Of a DNA stretch of 64,000 nucleotides, positions 50,450-59,398 are shown one piece after another; the first letter of the stretch is position 1; each line of letters starts with the position of its first letter. A program made the translations under genes and the position numbers. Source of the stretch: Peterkaempfera sp044755465 (lineage in GTDB: Bacteria > Actinomycetota > Actinomycetes > Streptomycetales > Streptomycetaceae); the NCBI RefSeq assembly GCF_044755465.1, contig NZ_JBIVRB010000018.1, positions 46,310 through 110,309 on the forward strand, written 5' to 3'. The notes beneath the pieces were generated by a model, which was not told the origin of the DNA, searched no databases, and worked only from the letters and a program-made list of their open reading frames with translations.

Positions 50450-50517
50450 GAGTGCGTCCCGCAGCTGCCCGCGCCTCCGGTTCCCCGGGGTCGCGGGCAG
50501 CGGTCTGCTGCGAACCT

Positions 50518-50535
50518 TCAACCATCGATAGTTGA
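50518..50535. promoter_or_regulatory. 18-bp near-palindrome before the DHA2 exporter
   Basis: TCAACCATCGATAGTTGA has only one mismatched pair and is centred on ATCGAT. It lies in an A+T-rich 165-bp spacer, 79 bases before the exporter start. Size and form suit a MarR or TetR operator; no such gene is adjacent. TTCATGAA at 50587 is a second short palindrome. Confidence 0.55.
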
Positions 50536-50613
50536 CAGCATGAATCAATCCGCTCCATGATTACTTCACTACTTCAAGTGTGCTGTTCATGAACTATCTC
50601 TGGAGGAAGACCC

Positions 50614-52065
50614 GTGAGTGAGGCATCCGAGCCCACCACGTCGGCCGCGAAGCCGGGCAGCGGACGGGTGCTGCCGGCACTCGTCCTGGCCATGCTCGCC
50701 TTCTCCGTGGTGCAGACCGCGGTGGTGCCGATCCTGCCGTCCCTGGCCAAGGAGCTGGACGTCTCCGGCGGCTCCATCACCTGGCTGATGACGGCGAACC
50801 TGCTCGCCGCAGCCGTCCTCACCCCGCTGCTCGGCCGGTTCGGCGACCTGCGCGGCCGCAAGCCCATGCTGCTCGTCTCGCTGGCCGGCCTGGTCGTCGG
50901 CTCCGGGGTCGCGGTCAGCACCCACTCTTTCGGCTGGCTGCTGGTCGCCCGCGTGCTCCAGGGCGCCGGCGGCGGTGTGCTGCCGCTGGCCATCAGCATC
51001 GTCCGCGACGAACTGCCCCGGCAGAAGGCCACCGGGGGCGTCGCCCTGATCAGCGCCAGCATGGGCGTCGGCAGCGGCCTCGGCCTGGTCGCCACCGGCC
51101 TGCTGATCGAGCACTGGGACTACAAGTCCATCTTCTGGACGGGGCTGGTCCTCGGCCTGCTCGCCCTGCTGCTGGTCGCCGTACGCATCCCCGCCGACCC
51201 GGTCGTCGACCGCAGCGGCGGCGCCGACCCGCTGGGCGCCGTCGCGCTGGCCGGCTGGCTGGCCGCACTGCTGGTCGCGGTCAGCCAGGGCAACAGCTGG
51301 GGCTGGACCTCCGCCCGCACCCTGGGCCTGTTCGCCGCCGCCGCCGTGATCGCCGCCGGCTGGGTCGCCGTCGAGCGGCGGGTCGCCCATCCACTGGTCG
51401 ACATGTCGATGATGGCGCGGCCCGCGGTCGCCTTCACCAACCTCTCCGGGCTGCTGATCGGCTTCGGCATGTACGGCTCCTTCATGGTCATCAGCAATTT
51501 CGCGCAGACCCCCGGCCGGGTGGGCTACGGGTTCACCGCCACCGTGCTGCACGCCGGGGTGCTGCTGCTCCCCTCCGCGCTCGGCAGCCTGGTCGCCGCG
51601 CCGCTGGGCGCGCTGCTGATCGCCCGGCGCGGGCCGCGCCTACCGCTGGTCCTCGGCGGTGTCTTCGGCACCGTCGCCATGGGCTACCTCGCCCTGCGGC
51701 ACGGCAGCGAGGGCGATCTCTACGCCGCCGCCGGAGCCTTCGGCCTGGGCGTCGGACTGGCCTACGCCGCCATGCCCGCGTACATCAACGGTGCCGTCCC
51801 GGCGGCGCAGAGCGGCATCGCCAACGGCATGAACGCGGTGCTGCGCACCGTCGGCGGCGCGATCGGCACCGCCGTGATGGGCGCGGTCCTCACCGGCGAC
51901 ACCATCCCGACCCTGGGCCTGCCCACCCTGGACGCCTACCGCCACGCCTTCTGGATCACCGCCGCCGGCTGCCTGATCGCCGCCGCCGTCCCGTTCGCCA
52001 TCCGCCGCCCCGGGCCCGCCAACCACCCCACCCCGACCCCCACCCGAACCCCCACCCACGCCTGA
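50614..52065 (+). CDS. DHA2-type MFS drug exporter
   Basis: A 483-residue exporter of the 14-helix EmrB/QacA (DHA2) type. Motif A is LGRFGDLRGRKPMLLVS, and motif C-like GSGLGLVATGLLIEHWDY follows. AVVPILPSLAKELDVSGGSI in helix 1 and MTANLLAAAVLTPLLG fit the family. Late helices include QSGIANGMNAVLRTVGGAIG, a typical DHA2 segment. The C-terminus is a (PT)n-rich tail continuing into the repeat-rich gap. GTG 50614 has GGAGGAAGACCC upstream. An upstream dyad suggests ligand-controlled expression. Drug or metabolite substrate unknown. Confidence 0.9.
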   Translation: MSEASEPTTSAAKPGSGRVLPALVLAMLAFSVVQTAVVPILPSLAKELDVSGGSITWLMTANLLAAAVLTPLLGRFGDLRGRKPMLLVSLAGLVVGSGVAVSTHSFGWLLVARVLQGAGGGVLPLAISIVRDELPRQKATGGVALISASMGVGSGLGLVATGLLIEHWDYKSIFWTGLVLGLLALLLVAVRIPADPVVDRSGGADPLGAVALAGWLAALLVAVSQGNSWGWTSARTLGLFAAAAVIAAGWVAVERRVAHPLVDMSMMARPAVAFTNLSGLLIGFGMYGSFMVISNFAQTPGRVGYGFTATVLHAGVLLLPSALGSLVAAPLGALLIARRGPRLPLVLGGVFGTVAMGYLALRHGSEGDLYAAAGAFGLGVGLAYAAMPAYINGAVPAAQSGIANGMNAVLRTVGGAIGTAVMGAVLTGDTIPTLGLPTLDAYRHAFWITAAGCLIAAAVPFAIRRPGPANHPTPTPTRTPTHA

Positions 52066-52088
52066 CCCACCCAGCAACCCCCATCCCC

Positions 52089-52230
52089 CCGAGGGCGCGA
52101 GGAACTGCGCGAAAAACCACCCACCCCGCAAAGCCCAGAACCCACAACCACCCCCACCCACCCAGGGGCGCGAGGAGCCCCGCGAAAAACCACCCACCCC
52201 GCAAAGCCCAGAACCCACAACCACCCCCAC
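52089..52230. repeat. Two tandem 73-bp intergenic repeats (GGGCGCGAGGA family)
   Basis: Copies start near 52093 and 52166. Both contain gcgcgagga with a variable ctgcgcgaaaaacc, followed by a shared 42-base tail (ccacccaccccgcaaagccc onward to cccccac). The core is the same family as at 14501, 14578 and 31501; the A-rich tail is special to this locus. Confidence 0.85.
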
Positions 52231-52269
52231 CCCGAGTGGCCCACCCACCCCCGCCCCACCAACCAACAG

Positions 52270-52350
52270 GACGTCACCTCCCCAGGACGTCACCCCACAG
52301 GACGTCACCCTCATGACGTCACCCCCAGGGCCTCACCCCCCAGACGTCAA
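52270..52350. repeat. Phased GACGTCAC repeats between the exporter and dinB
   Basis: GACGTCAC occurs at 52270, 52286, 52301 and 52315, with GACGTCAA at 52343, and a degenerate cctcacc unit between. Spacing is 14-16 bases. The last copy lies inside the 3' end of dinB. Each core is a GACGTC palindrome. Confidence 0.75.
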
Positions 52351-53832
52351 CGGCAACGCAGCCGCCGGCCGCAACTCCGGATCGTCCACCGGAAACGTCC
52401 GCACCCGCCCCGGCGCCGACCCCGGCGTCTCAAAGCGAACCGTCACCCGCCCGACCCCACTCCCCTGCACCCACCCCGGCCCGTACTCCTCATGCTGCAC
52501 ATCCTGACCCGGCAACCACCGCCGCCCACCCACCCCACCAGCACCGCCGCCGTCTTCCTCCCCGCCCGCCCCCGCCCCTCCCGGATGGAACCCCCTCGGC
52601 TCCCCCGGCCCCCCATAGGCCCCCTCCCCGTCAGCCCCCTCCTCGCCCTCCCCCTCAGCCCCGTCACCCTCCCCACCCCCACCCTCACCCAGCACCGCCC
52701 CACCCTCCTCCCCCACCCGCGCCGCCTGCGCGAACAGGTCCTCCTGCGTGAAGTCCGCCAACCCGGACACCCCCACCCCGAGCAGCCGCACCCCACCCGC
52801 GATGTCCACCTGCTCGATCAGCCGCCGAGCCGTCTCGGCGATCACGGAGGGATCGTCGGTCGGACCCCGCAGCGTCTCCGAGCGCGTCAACGTACTGAAG
52901 TCGAACCGCCGCACCTTGACCACCACCGTCCGCCCCGACCGCGCCGCCGCCCGCAACCGCCCCACGCACCGCTCCGCCAACCGGTCCACCTCGTGCAGGA
53001 CCCGCCCCCGGTCCACCAGGTCGACCTCGAAGGTGTCCTCCACCGAGACCGACTTGGCGTCCCGCTCGGCCACCACCGGCCGGTCGTCCAGGCCCAGCGC
53101 CATCGCATGCAGCGAGACCCCGTGCGCCCGCCCCAGCAGCCGGACCAACTCGGCCTCCTCCGTCGCCGCGACCTGCGCCACGGTGAGCAGCCCCATCCGC
53201 CGCAGCGTCTCCGCCGTGGCCGGGCCGACCCCGGGCAGCGCCCGCACCGGCAACGGGTCCAGCACCGCCCGCTCACGGCCGGGCTCCACCATGAACAGCC
53301 CGTCCGGCTTGGCCTCCTCCGAGGCGATCTTGGCCAGCAGCTTGCAGCCCGCAAGCCCCACCGAGCCGGTCAGCCCGGTGGCGGCCCGGATGTCGGCCCG
53401 CAGATCCTCACCGAGCGCCCGGACCATCTCCACCCCGGCCGCCGAGGAACCCGCCGCCTCCAGCACCTCGCCGTACGGACCGGCCGCCAGGTCCACGAAC
53501 GCCTCGTCCAGGCTCAGCGGCTCCACCAGCGGGGAGAGCTGCCGCAGCAGCCCCATCACGGTCTCGCTGACCTGCCGGTACAGCTCGAACCGGGGCACGA
53601 GGAACGCCGCGTTCGGGCAGAGCCGGCGGGCGTGCGCCATCGCCATCGCGGAGTGCACCCCGAAGCGGCGCGCCTCGTACGACGCCGTCGCCACCACACC
53701 CCGGCCGCTCAGCCCGCCCACCACCACCGGCTTTCCGCGCAGGCTGGGCTTGGACGCCTGCTCCGCCGAGGCGTAGAAGGCATCCATGTCCAGATGCAGG
53801 ATCGTCGGTAGGGGACGCACACGGCCGATCAT
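52333..53832 (-). CDS. dinB: DNA polymerase IV (Y family)
   Basis: A 499-residue translesion polymerase. Catalytic acids are in ILHLDMDAFYASAEQ and PLSLDEAFVDLA. The palm/fingers part also has VVATASYEARRFGVHSAMAM, and the thumb GVGPATAETLRRMGLLTV. The little finger (about 240-345) shows RTVVVKVRRFDFSTLTRSET. A C-terminal extension follows: about 65 residues of Gly/Glu (GEGGGGEGDGAEGEGEEGAD), then a small domain QDVQHEEYGPGWVQGSGVGR resembling the DUF3553-like module of streptomycete DinB proteins. There is no clear beta-clamp motif at the very end. ATG 53832 is the start. It converges with the exporter through the repeat region. Confidence 0.93.
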   Translation of the reverse strand: MIGRVRPLPTILHLDMDAFYASAEQASKPSLRGKPVVVGGLSGRGVVATASYEARRFGVHSAMAMAHARRLCPNAAFLVPRFELYRQVSETVMGLLRQLSPLVEPLSLDEAFVDLAAGPYGEVLEAAGSSAAGVEMVRALGEDLRADIRAATGLTGSVGLAGCKLLAKIASEEAKPDGLFMVEPGRERAVLDPLPVRALPGVGPATAETLRRMGLLTVAQVAATEEAELVRLLGRAHGVSLHAMALGLDDRPVVAERDAKSVSVEDTFEVDLVDRGRVLHEVDRLAERCVGRLRAAARSGRTVVVKVRRFDFSTLTRSETLRGPTDDPSVIAETARRLIEQVDIAGGVRLLGVGVSGLADFTQEDLFAQAARVGEEGGAVLGEGGGGEGDGAEGEGEEGADGEGAYGGPGEPRGFHPGGAGAGGEEDGGGAGGVGGRRWLPGQDVQHEEYGPGWVQGSGVGRVTVRFETPGSAPGRVRTFPVDDPELRPAAALPLTSGG

Positions 53833-53911
53833 CCCTCACGGGTCGGACATTCATCCGGAACCGACCCCCACCCCGGCATCTACCGGCCGACCGCCCCGAC
53901 CCCCACCCCGG

Positions 53912-54655
53912 CTACCGCCGCCCGGAGCGCTCCAGCGCCCGGGTGACCCCCGGCTCGGCGGGGCCCAGGACGTGCGGGTCGGGCCGGACGGCCGCCTCCA
54001 GCGCGGCCTTGGTGGCCGCGGCGACCTCCCGTACCCCGCCGTAGTACCAGGTGGCGTCGTGCGGCTCGGACACACCGACGCCGTAGGAGTCGATCCCGGC
54101 CGCCCGGCAGAGCGCGATGGCCCGCCGGATGTGGAAGTCCTGGCTGACCAGCAGTGCCCGGCGGACACCGAAGATCCGGCGGGCGCGGGTGCACGAGTCC
54201 CAGGTGTCGAAGCCCGCGTAGTCCAGCACCACCTGTCCCTCGGGCACCCCATGGCCGCGCAGGTAGTCCCGCATCGCGGTCGGCTCGTCGTAGCCCGTGC
54301 GGCTGTTGTCCCCGGTCACCAGGATCGCCCGCACCGTGCCCTGCCGGTAGAGCCGTACGGCGGCGTCCAGCCGGTTCGCCAGGTACGGCGAGGGCCGCCC
54401 AGCGTCCAGGCCCGCGCCGAAGACCACCGCGACCGGCTCGGCGGGCGCCGTGGCCACCGTCCGCACCCGTCCGCCCGTGTCGAGCCAGAGCCAGGTGGCG
54501 GGGGTGAGCACCGCGACGCAGAGCACGACCAGCACCCGCAGGGCGCGGCGGCGGGCCCGCCGGGTCGCCGGCAGCCGCCACCCGGCCGAGACCGTCCGCA
54601 GCCGCCCCAGCCACTGCCTGCCGCCCCGCACCACCCCACGGTCCGCTTCGCCCAC
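53912..54655 (-). CDS. SanA/YdcF/ElyC-family membrane protein
   Basis: A 247-residue protein with one N-terminal membrane helix (about 37-56, RVLVVLCVAVLTPATWLWL) and an extracytoplasmic DUF218 domain. The domain shows VAVVFGAGLDAGRPSPYLAN, AILVTGDNSRTGYDEPTAMR, and LLVSQDFHIRRAIALCRAAG. SanA of enteric bacteria affects the barrier to vancomycin, and ElyC affects envelope integrity; the biochemical activity is not settled. GTG 54655 is preceded by GGGGGAG. It sits between dinB and the MerR gene, read on the same strand, but a strong terminator lies upstream, so it has its own promoter. Confidence 0.87.
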   Translation of the reverse strand: MGEADRGVVRGGRQWLGRLRTVSAGWRLPATRRARRRALRVLVVLCVAVLTPATWLWLDTGGRVRTVATAPAEPVAVVFGAGLDAGRPSPYLANRLDAAVRLYRQGTVRAILVTGDNSRTGYDEPTAMRDYLRGHGVPEGQVVLDYAGFDTWDSCTRARRIFGVRRALLVSQDFHIRRAIALCRAAGIDSYGVGVSEPHDATWYYGGVREVAAATKAALEAAVRPDPHVLGPAEPGVTRALERSGRR

Positions 54656-54706
54656 TGCTCCCCCTGCCGCTCCCGGGACCGTACGGCCTCCCCCACGCCG
54701 ACGCAC

Positions 54707-54742
54707 GGAGGGGCCCGGACGGTTCCCCGTCCGGGCCCCTCC
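54707..54742 (-). terminator. Hairpin terminator after the MerR gene
   Basis: A perfect 14-bp stem (GGAGGGGCCCGGAC and its complement) with an 8-base loop lies 32 bases beyond the MerR stop on the minus strand. Confidence 0.85.
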
Positions 54743-54773
54743 GACGATCACAGACCCCGCAGCCCCCCGACCC

Positions 54774-55424
<651 letters not shown>

Positions 55425-55586
55425 GCCGACCTCCGTCCACTCGTCCCCCGGGGCCGTCGGACACCGGGCACACACTCGACGGTAGGCAGTCGCCAGGGGC
55501 GCGTCAACGATCGCCACGCTGGGCACGCCGGGCGAAGTCAACCTCGTGAGTGGTTTCGCGTGCCCTCAGTGTGGGTACGACTGTTT

Positions 55587-55599
55587 GTTTTGGCAAAAC
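55587..55599. promoter_or_regulatory. GTTTTG-G-CAAAAC dyad upstream of the MerR gene
   Basis: A perfect 6-bp inverted repeat with a single central base, in an A+T-rich stretch between the nuclease stop and the MerR start. It could be a MerR or other repressor site. Confidence 0.45.
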
Positions 55600-55633
55600 G
55601 ACCGGGAAATGACGCGCTCAGCGGACACTGCGC

Positions 55634-56110
55634 TCACTGGTTCCCGCCGCCTCCGAAGTCCTCCGGCGAGATCTGGTCGAGGAACTCGCGGAACTTCTCC
55701 ACCTCGTCCTCCTGCTCGTCCGGGATGGCGATACCGGCCTCGTCGAGCACCCCGTCACTGCCGTAGATCGGCGTCCCGGTGCGCAGCGCCAGCGCTATCG
55801 CGTCGGACGGGCGGGCGCTCACCTCCACGCCGCTGGCGAACACCAGCTCCGCGTAGAAGACCCCCTCCCGCAGGTCGGTGATCCGCACCTCGGTGAGCTG
55901 CTGCCCCACCGCCTCCAGCACATCGCGGAAGAGGTCATGGGTCAGCGGCCGCACAGGCGTCATCCCCTGCTGGGCGAAGGCGATGGCGGTGGCCTCCCCG
56001 GGACCGATCCAGATGGGGAGGTACCGGTCACCCCCTACTTCCCGCAGCAGGACGATCGGCTGGTTGGAGGGCATCTCGACCCGGACACCCACGACGTCGA
56101 GCTCGTTCAC
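55634..56110 (-). CDS. Bifunctional nuclease family (DUF151) protein
   Basis: A 158-residue protein of the bifunctional nuclease/DUF151 family. It starts MNELDVVGVRVEMPSNQPIV and has LREVGGDRYLPIWIGPGEAT, TVRPLTHDL-like MTPVRPLTHDLFRDVLEAV, FYAELVFASGVEVSARPSDA and IALALRTGTPIY. These are the conserved core including the presumed acidic active-site residues. Plant homologues have RNase/DNase activity; the bacterial role is unknown. The C-terminus is acidic and Gly-rich. GTG 56110 is the start. It lies between two MerR genes on the same strand, an arrangement common in actinobacteria. Confidence 0.92.
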   Translation of the reverse strand: MNELDVVGVRVEMPSNQPIVLLREVGGDRYLPIWIGPGEATAIAFAQQGMTPVRPLTHDLFRDVLEAVGQQLTEVRITDLREGVFYAELVFASGVEVSARPSDAIALALRTGTPIYGSDGVLDEAGIAIPDEQEDEVEKFREFLDQISPEDFGGGGNQ

Positions 56111-56203
56111 AAGAGCAACCCTATGGCCCCCGCCCCGGATATGAAAGCGCAGCCCGGACTCACGCCCCGGCGCGCCGGGGCACGCCGGCCCCGGCGACGG
56201 CCG

Positions 56204-57001
56204 TCACGGCAGCGTACGGAGCCCCGCCTGCACCAGCGCGGCGTGCAGCCGCACCGCGAGTGTCGCCAGCTCACGGGCGGTGACCTCGGCGTGGGCCCGG
56301 GTCTGCGGGTTGCGGTGCCGGCGCAGCGGCGCGACCACCTGCTCCACCAGGCTCACCTCCCGCTCGGCCGCCGCCTTCACCCCGCGCAGATGGCGCGGTT
56401 CCAGCCCGAACCGGCCCAACTCGGCCACCAGCTTGGCGATCTGGAGCATCTCGCCGTCGTAGCCGCCGTCCTGCCCGGAGCTGATCAGCCCGTACGACTC
56501 CCACTCGCGCAGCTCGCCCTCCTGCGCGTCCGCCGCCGCCAGCAGCTCCGCCCGGCCGAGCCGCACCCCGCTGCCGCCGGCGCCGGGCGACAGCTCGCGC
56601 TCGGCCTCCTCCACCGGCCCCGGCCGCTGGTCGGGGCCGGGCAGCGCGGGCGGCGCCTCGCCCCGGTCCATGGCGTCCAGGTGCTCGCGGATCACCCGCA
56701 GCGGGAGGTAGTGGTCGCGCTGCATGCGCAGCACATAGCCCAACCGCTCCACGTCGGCGGTGCCGAACTTGCGGTACCCCGAGGGCGTCCGCCTGGGCTC
56801 GACCAGCCCCTCCGCCTCCAGGAAGCGGATCTTGGAGATGGTGACCTCGGGGAAGTCGTCCCGCAGCAGCGCGAGCACGGCGCCAATGCTCATCAGCGGG
56901 TCCCGGACGGACCGCGCCGGAGCGCGGTCCGCGACAGGCGGAGCCTGGGCCACCACCTTCGCCACGGTGGGCGTGCGGCGAGCACCGGTGTCAGTGTGCA
57001 C
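56204..57001 (-). CDS. ftsR: FtsR-like MerR-family regulator
   Basis: A 265-residue MerR-type protein. After about 36 variable residues come LMSIGAVLALLRDDFPEVTI and SKIRFLEAEGLVEPRRTPSG, then YRKFGTADVERLGYVLRMQR and HYLPLRVIREHLDAM. This is nearly the sequence pattern of Rv1828 of Mycobacterium tuberculosis and FtsR of Corynebacterium glutamicum, which activates ftsZ. A second helical domain (about 150-250) contains ELREWESYGLISSGQDGGYD and LRGVKAAAEREVSLVEQVVA. The role in cell division is inferred from these homologues. GTG 57001 has GGAGGAG at about 12 bases. The FHA gene lies 30 bases upstream, probably in the same operon. Confidence 0.88.
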   Translation of the reverse strand: MHTDTGARRTPTVAKVVAQAPPVADRAPARSVRDPLMSIGAVLALLRDDFPEVTISKIRFLEAEGLVEPRRTPSGYRKFGTADVERLGYVLRMQRDHYLPLRVIREHLDAMDRGEAPPALPGPDQRPGPVEEAERELSPGAGGSGVRLGRAELLAAADAQEGELREWESYGLISSGQDGGYDGEMLQIAKLVAELGRFGLEPRHLRGVKAAAEREVSLVEQVVAPLRRHRNPQTRAHAEVTARELATLAVRLHAALVQAGLRTLP

Positions 57002-57031
57002 GGCTGGGACTGCTCCTCCCGGTACGGCTGC

Positions 57032-57922
57032 TCAGAACCCCCGGTGGCCGGCGAAGAACACCAGCCGGTACTTGCCGATCTGCACCTCGTCGCCGTTGGC
57101 GAGCGTCCACTCGTCGATCCGCTCGCGGTTGACGTAGGTGCCGTTGAGGCTGCCCACGTCCGCCACCGTGAAGCCGGTCGCGGTGCGGCGGAACTCCACA
57201 TGCCGCCGGGAGACGGTGACATCGTCCAGGAAGATGTCGCTCTCGGGGTGGCGCCCGGCCGTGGTCAGGTCGGAGTCCAGCAGGAAGCGGCTGCCCGAGT
57301 TGGGCCCGCGACGCACGATCAGCAGCGCCGACCCGGCGGGCAACGCGTCGATCGCGGCCAGCACCTCCGGCGACAGCGCCGGCTGGCTGCCGGTGCCGGT
57401 GGCGTCCGGGTCGTACGACTCCAGGCCGGAGATCGAGATCGTCGAGGTGGTCTCGGCAGGCCGCTCAGCCGGGTGGCCGCCGCGCAGCGGGGCACCGCAG
57501 TTGGAACAGAAGCGGGCCGCCTCCGGATTGTGGTTCCCGCACCGGGTGCACACCGTCGCAGCCATGGCGTTCGCAGCCTCCTGGCGCGGGCCGCCAGGGT
57601 GGGCGGCGCCCGCGTAGGGATCGGGGGTGAACCCTCCACCTGAGGTTGAGGGTCCCGCGTCGAAACCTATGCGCGGTGCGCCCGAGGGGTCAACCGACGC
57701 GCCGTAAGCTCCGCTGCGGCCACCCGGATTCCCACCGGTGCCCTCGCCGTCCCGGAACAGCGGGCGGTCTCCGGCCTGGGTGGCGAACTCGTCGCCCTGC
57801 GGGGCACCCCGCATCCCCGGCACCCCGCCGGGCTCCTCGCCGGCACGGCGGTGGCGTGCGGTGGGTGCCTCGGCGGCGCCGCGGCGTGCGTTGCGGCCGA
57901 ACAGCTTCGAGAACAGACTCAC
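57032..57922 (-). CDS. FHA-domain protein with zinc ribbon
   Basis: A 296-residue protein with three parts. The N-terminal 115 residues are Gly/Pro-rich and disordered. A zinc ribbon (VCTRCGNHNPEAARFCSNCG, about 122-141) has four Cys. A C-terminal FHA domain (about 205-292) shows AGRHPESDIFLDDVTVSRRH and GSLNGTYVNRERID, the phosphothreonine-binding Arg, Ser, His and Asn. Related GarA/OdhI proteins regulate glutamate metabolism when phosphorylated near the N-terminus. Whether this protein does so is unclear: the ETTSTIS segment (about 158) resembles the ETTS phosphorylation motif of GarA. GTG 57922 has AAGGGG upstream. Confidence 0.9.
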   Translation of the reverse strand: MSLFSKLFGRNARRGAAEAPTARHRRAGEEPGGVPGMRGAPQGDEFATQAGDRPLFRDGEGTGGNPGGRSGAYGASVDPSGAPRIGFDAGPSTSGGGFTPDPYAGAAHPGGPRQEAANAMAATVCTRCGNHNPEAARFCSNCGAPLRGGHPAERPAETTSTISISGLESYDPDATGTGSQPALSPEVLAAIDALPAGSALLIVRRGPNSGSRFLLDSDLTTAGRHPESDIFLDDVTVSRRHVEFRRTATGFTVADVGSLNGTYVNRERIDEWTLANGDEVQIGKYRLVFFAGHRGF

Positions 57923-58037
57923 GGGCGAATCCCCTTGCGTGAAACAGACCCGCCCGCGGGGCGAGGTGGTGTGGTCGTTGGACAGTCTGGCGGACGGACC
58001 CGCCGCAGGCGGCACCGGGGGCGGGCGGAGGCACCGG

Positions 58038-59000
58038 TCATTGCTGCGCCGGCCGAGCGTACTCAGCGGCCTTCGACTTGATCAAGGCATCCACGGTGAG
58101 CTTCTGCTCCTCGGTGATGGTGGCCGTGGCCTGCTCCTTCTCCAGGGTACGCACCACACCGCCGGGGATGTTGAGGGCGGGCTGGAGATCCTGAGGATTC
58201 CCGATCACGGTGAACACGTAGGGCTGCGACACGCTCTTTCCGTCGATCTGCACCCCGCCCGACGAGGGGTCGGTGAAGTAGGTGTCCGCGACCACGCGCA
58301 CGTTGTTGATCTGAATCGCCTCCGCCCCCGCCGCCCGCAGTTCCTGCAGCGTGTCCAATAGCATATCCGCCTTGACGTGGCCCTCGGGGTCCTTGATCGT
58401 CAGCGAGATGCCCGGCCCGGTCGCCTTGACCGTACCGGCCAGCACCCCGAGCTCGTCCTCCTTGCGGCGGGTCTGCGCCTGCGCCTCCTTGGCCTGGTTG
58501 GAGCTGGTCTCCAACTGGGCCAGCGACTGCTCCAGCTGGTGCTTCTCCTGCTGGAGGCGCTGCTGCCTGCCGTCGAGCTCGTCGAGGATGCGGACCAGGT
58601 CCTCCTGGCGGGCGCCGCGCAGCTGGCTCTGGTCGTTGGTGGAGCGGACCTGGATGGCCAGCCCCAGGCCCAGCGCGCAGAGCAGCACCGCGACCACCAG
58701 CTGGGCCCGCGAGACGCGCGGCGGCCAGGCGGCGGCCAGCAGCCGGTGCCGACCGTCCTGCGCGGTGCCCTCCGGCTCCGGGTCGGTGCCGGGCTCGGGC
58801 GGCTCCTGCCGCTGCTCCGGCGGCTCCGGGAGCGCCGACCGCTCCGCCGGTTCCGGTTGCGGGGTGGCGGCCTTCGGCGGCCCGGCCGGCTCCGGGGGCG
58901 TACCGCCGCGCTGCTCGGGCGTGCCGTGGCCGCCCGGCTCGGCGGCGGGCAGCTCCGGGGCGCCGTCCCCGCGCCCCGGCTCGCTCTCGTCCTGACTCAC
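58038..59000 (-). CDS. DUF881 protein (second copy of the Sbp-linked pair)
   Basis: A 320-residue membrane-anchored protein. Residues 1-90 are Pro/Glu-rich and cytoplasmic; one helix (about 102-120, QLVVAVLLCALGLGLAIQV) is followed by a coiled coil (ILDELDGRQQRLQQEKHQLE and onward). The DUF881 domain shows TVKATGPGISLTIKDPEGHV, LLDTLQELRAAGAEAIQINN, and VIGNPQDLQPALNIPGGVV. DUF881-Sbp-DUF881 is a conserved actinobacterial cluster near division and envelope genes, with unknown mechanism. GTG 59000 has GGGAG 5 bases upstream. GTG 59069 overlaps the Sbp stop (GTGA) and would add 23 residues. Confidence 0.88.
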   Translation of the reverse strand: MSQDESEPGRGDGAPELPAAEPGGHGTPEQRGGTPPEPAGPPKAATPQPEPAERSALPEPPEQRQEPPEPGTDPEPEGTAQDGRHRLLAAAWPPRVSRAQLVVAVLLCALGLGLAIQVRSTNDQSQLRGARQEDLVRILDELDGRQQRLQQEKHQLEQSLAQLETSSNQAKEAQAQTRRKEDELGVLAGTVKATGPGISLTIKDPEGHVKADMLLDTLQELRAAGAEAIQINNVRVVADTYFTDPSSGGVQIDGKSVSQPYVFTVIGNPQDLQPALNIPGGVVRTLEKEQATATITEEQKLTVDALIKSKAAEYARPAQQ

Positions 59001-59065
59001 CCGTGCTCCCGCCGGCCCATGCGCTTCACTGTCGTCGCTGCGTTCATCGAGTCGCTGCCGGCCCG

Positions 59066-59398
59066 TCACGCCCGGAAGACATGGCGGCGGATCGCCGCCG
59101 CGTTGGAGAAGATCCGGATGCCGAGCACCACGACCACGCCGGTCGACAGCTGGGAGCCCACCCCCAACTGGTCACCGAGGAAGACGATCAGGGCCGCGAC
59201 CACCACATTGGAGAGGAACGAGACGACGAAGACCTTGTCGTCGAAGATCCCGTCCAGCATCGCCCGCAGACCGCCGAAGACGGCGTCCAGCGCCGCCACC
59301 ACGGCGATCGGCAGATAGGGGACCACGGCGTCCGGTACCTCGGGCTGGACCACGAGTCCCAGCACGACCCCGACCACGAGCCCCAGTACGGCAATCAC
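59066..59398 (-). CDS. sbp: Small basic protein, DUF1290
   Basis: A 110-residue membrane protein of the Sbp/DUF1290 family. Three helices are visible: VIAVLGLVVGVVLGLVV, VPYLPIAVVAALDAVFGGLR and SNVVVAALIVFLGDQLGVG, ending IRIFSNAAAIRRHVFRA. The FGGLRA-LDGIFDDKVFV segment is the family mark. Sbp was named from the Bacillus ftsAZ-upstream gene; its activity is unknown. GTG 59398 has GGAGGAG 7 bases upstream. Its start overlaps the stop of the first DUF881 gene (GTGA), and the second DUF881 gene follows, forming a tightly coupled three-gene unit. Confidence 0.9.
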   Translation of the reverse strand: MIAVLGLVVGVVLGLVVQPEVPDAVVPYLPIAVVAALDAVFGGLRAMLDGIFDDKVFVVSFLSNVVVAALIVFLGDQLGVGSQLSTGVVVVLGIRIFSNAAAIRRHVFRA

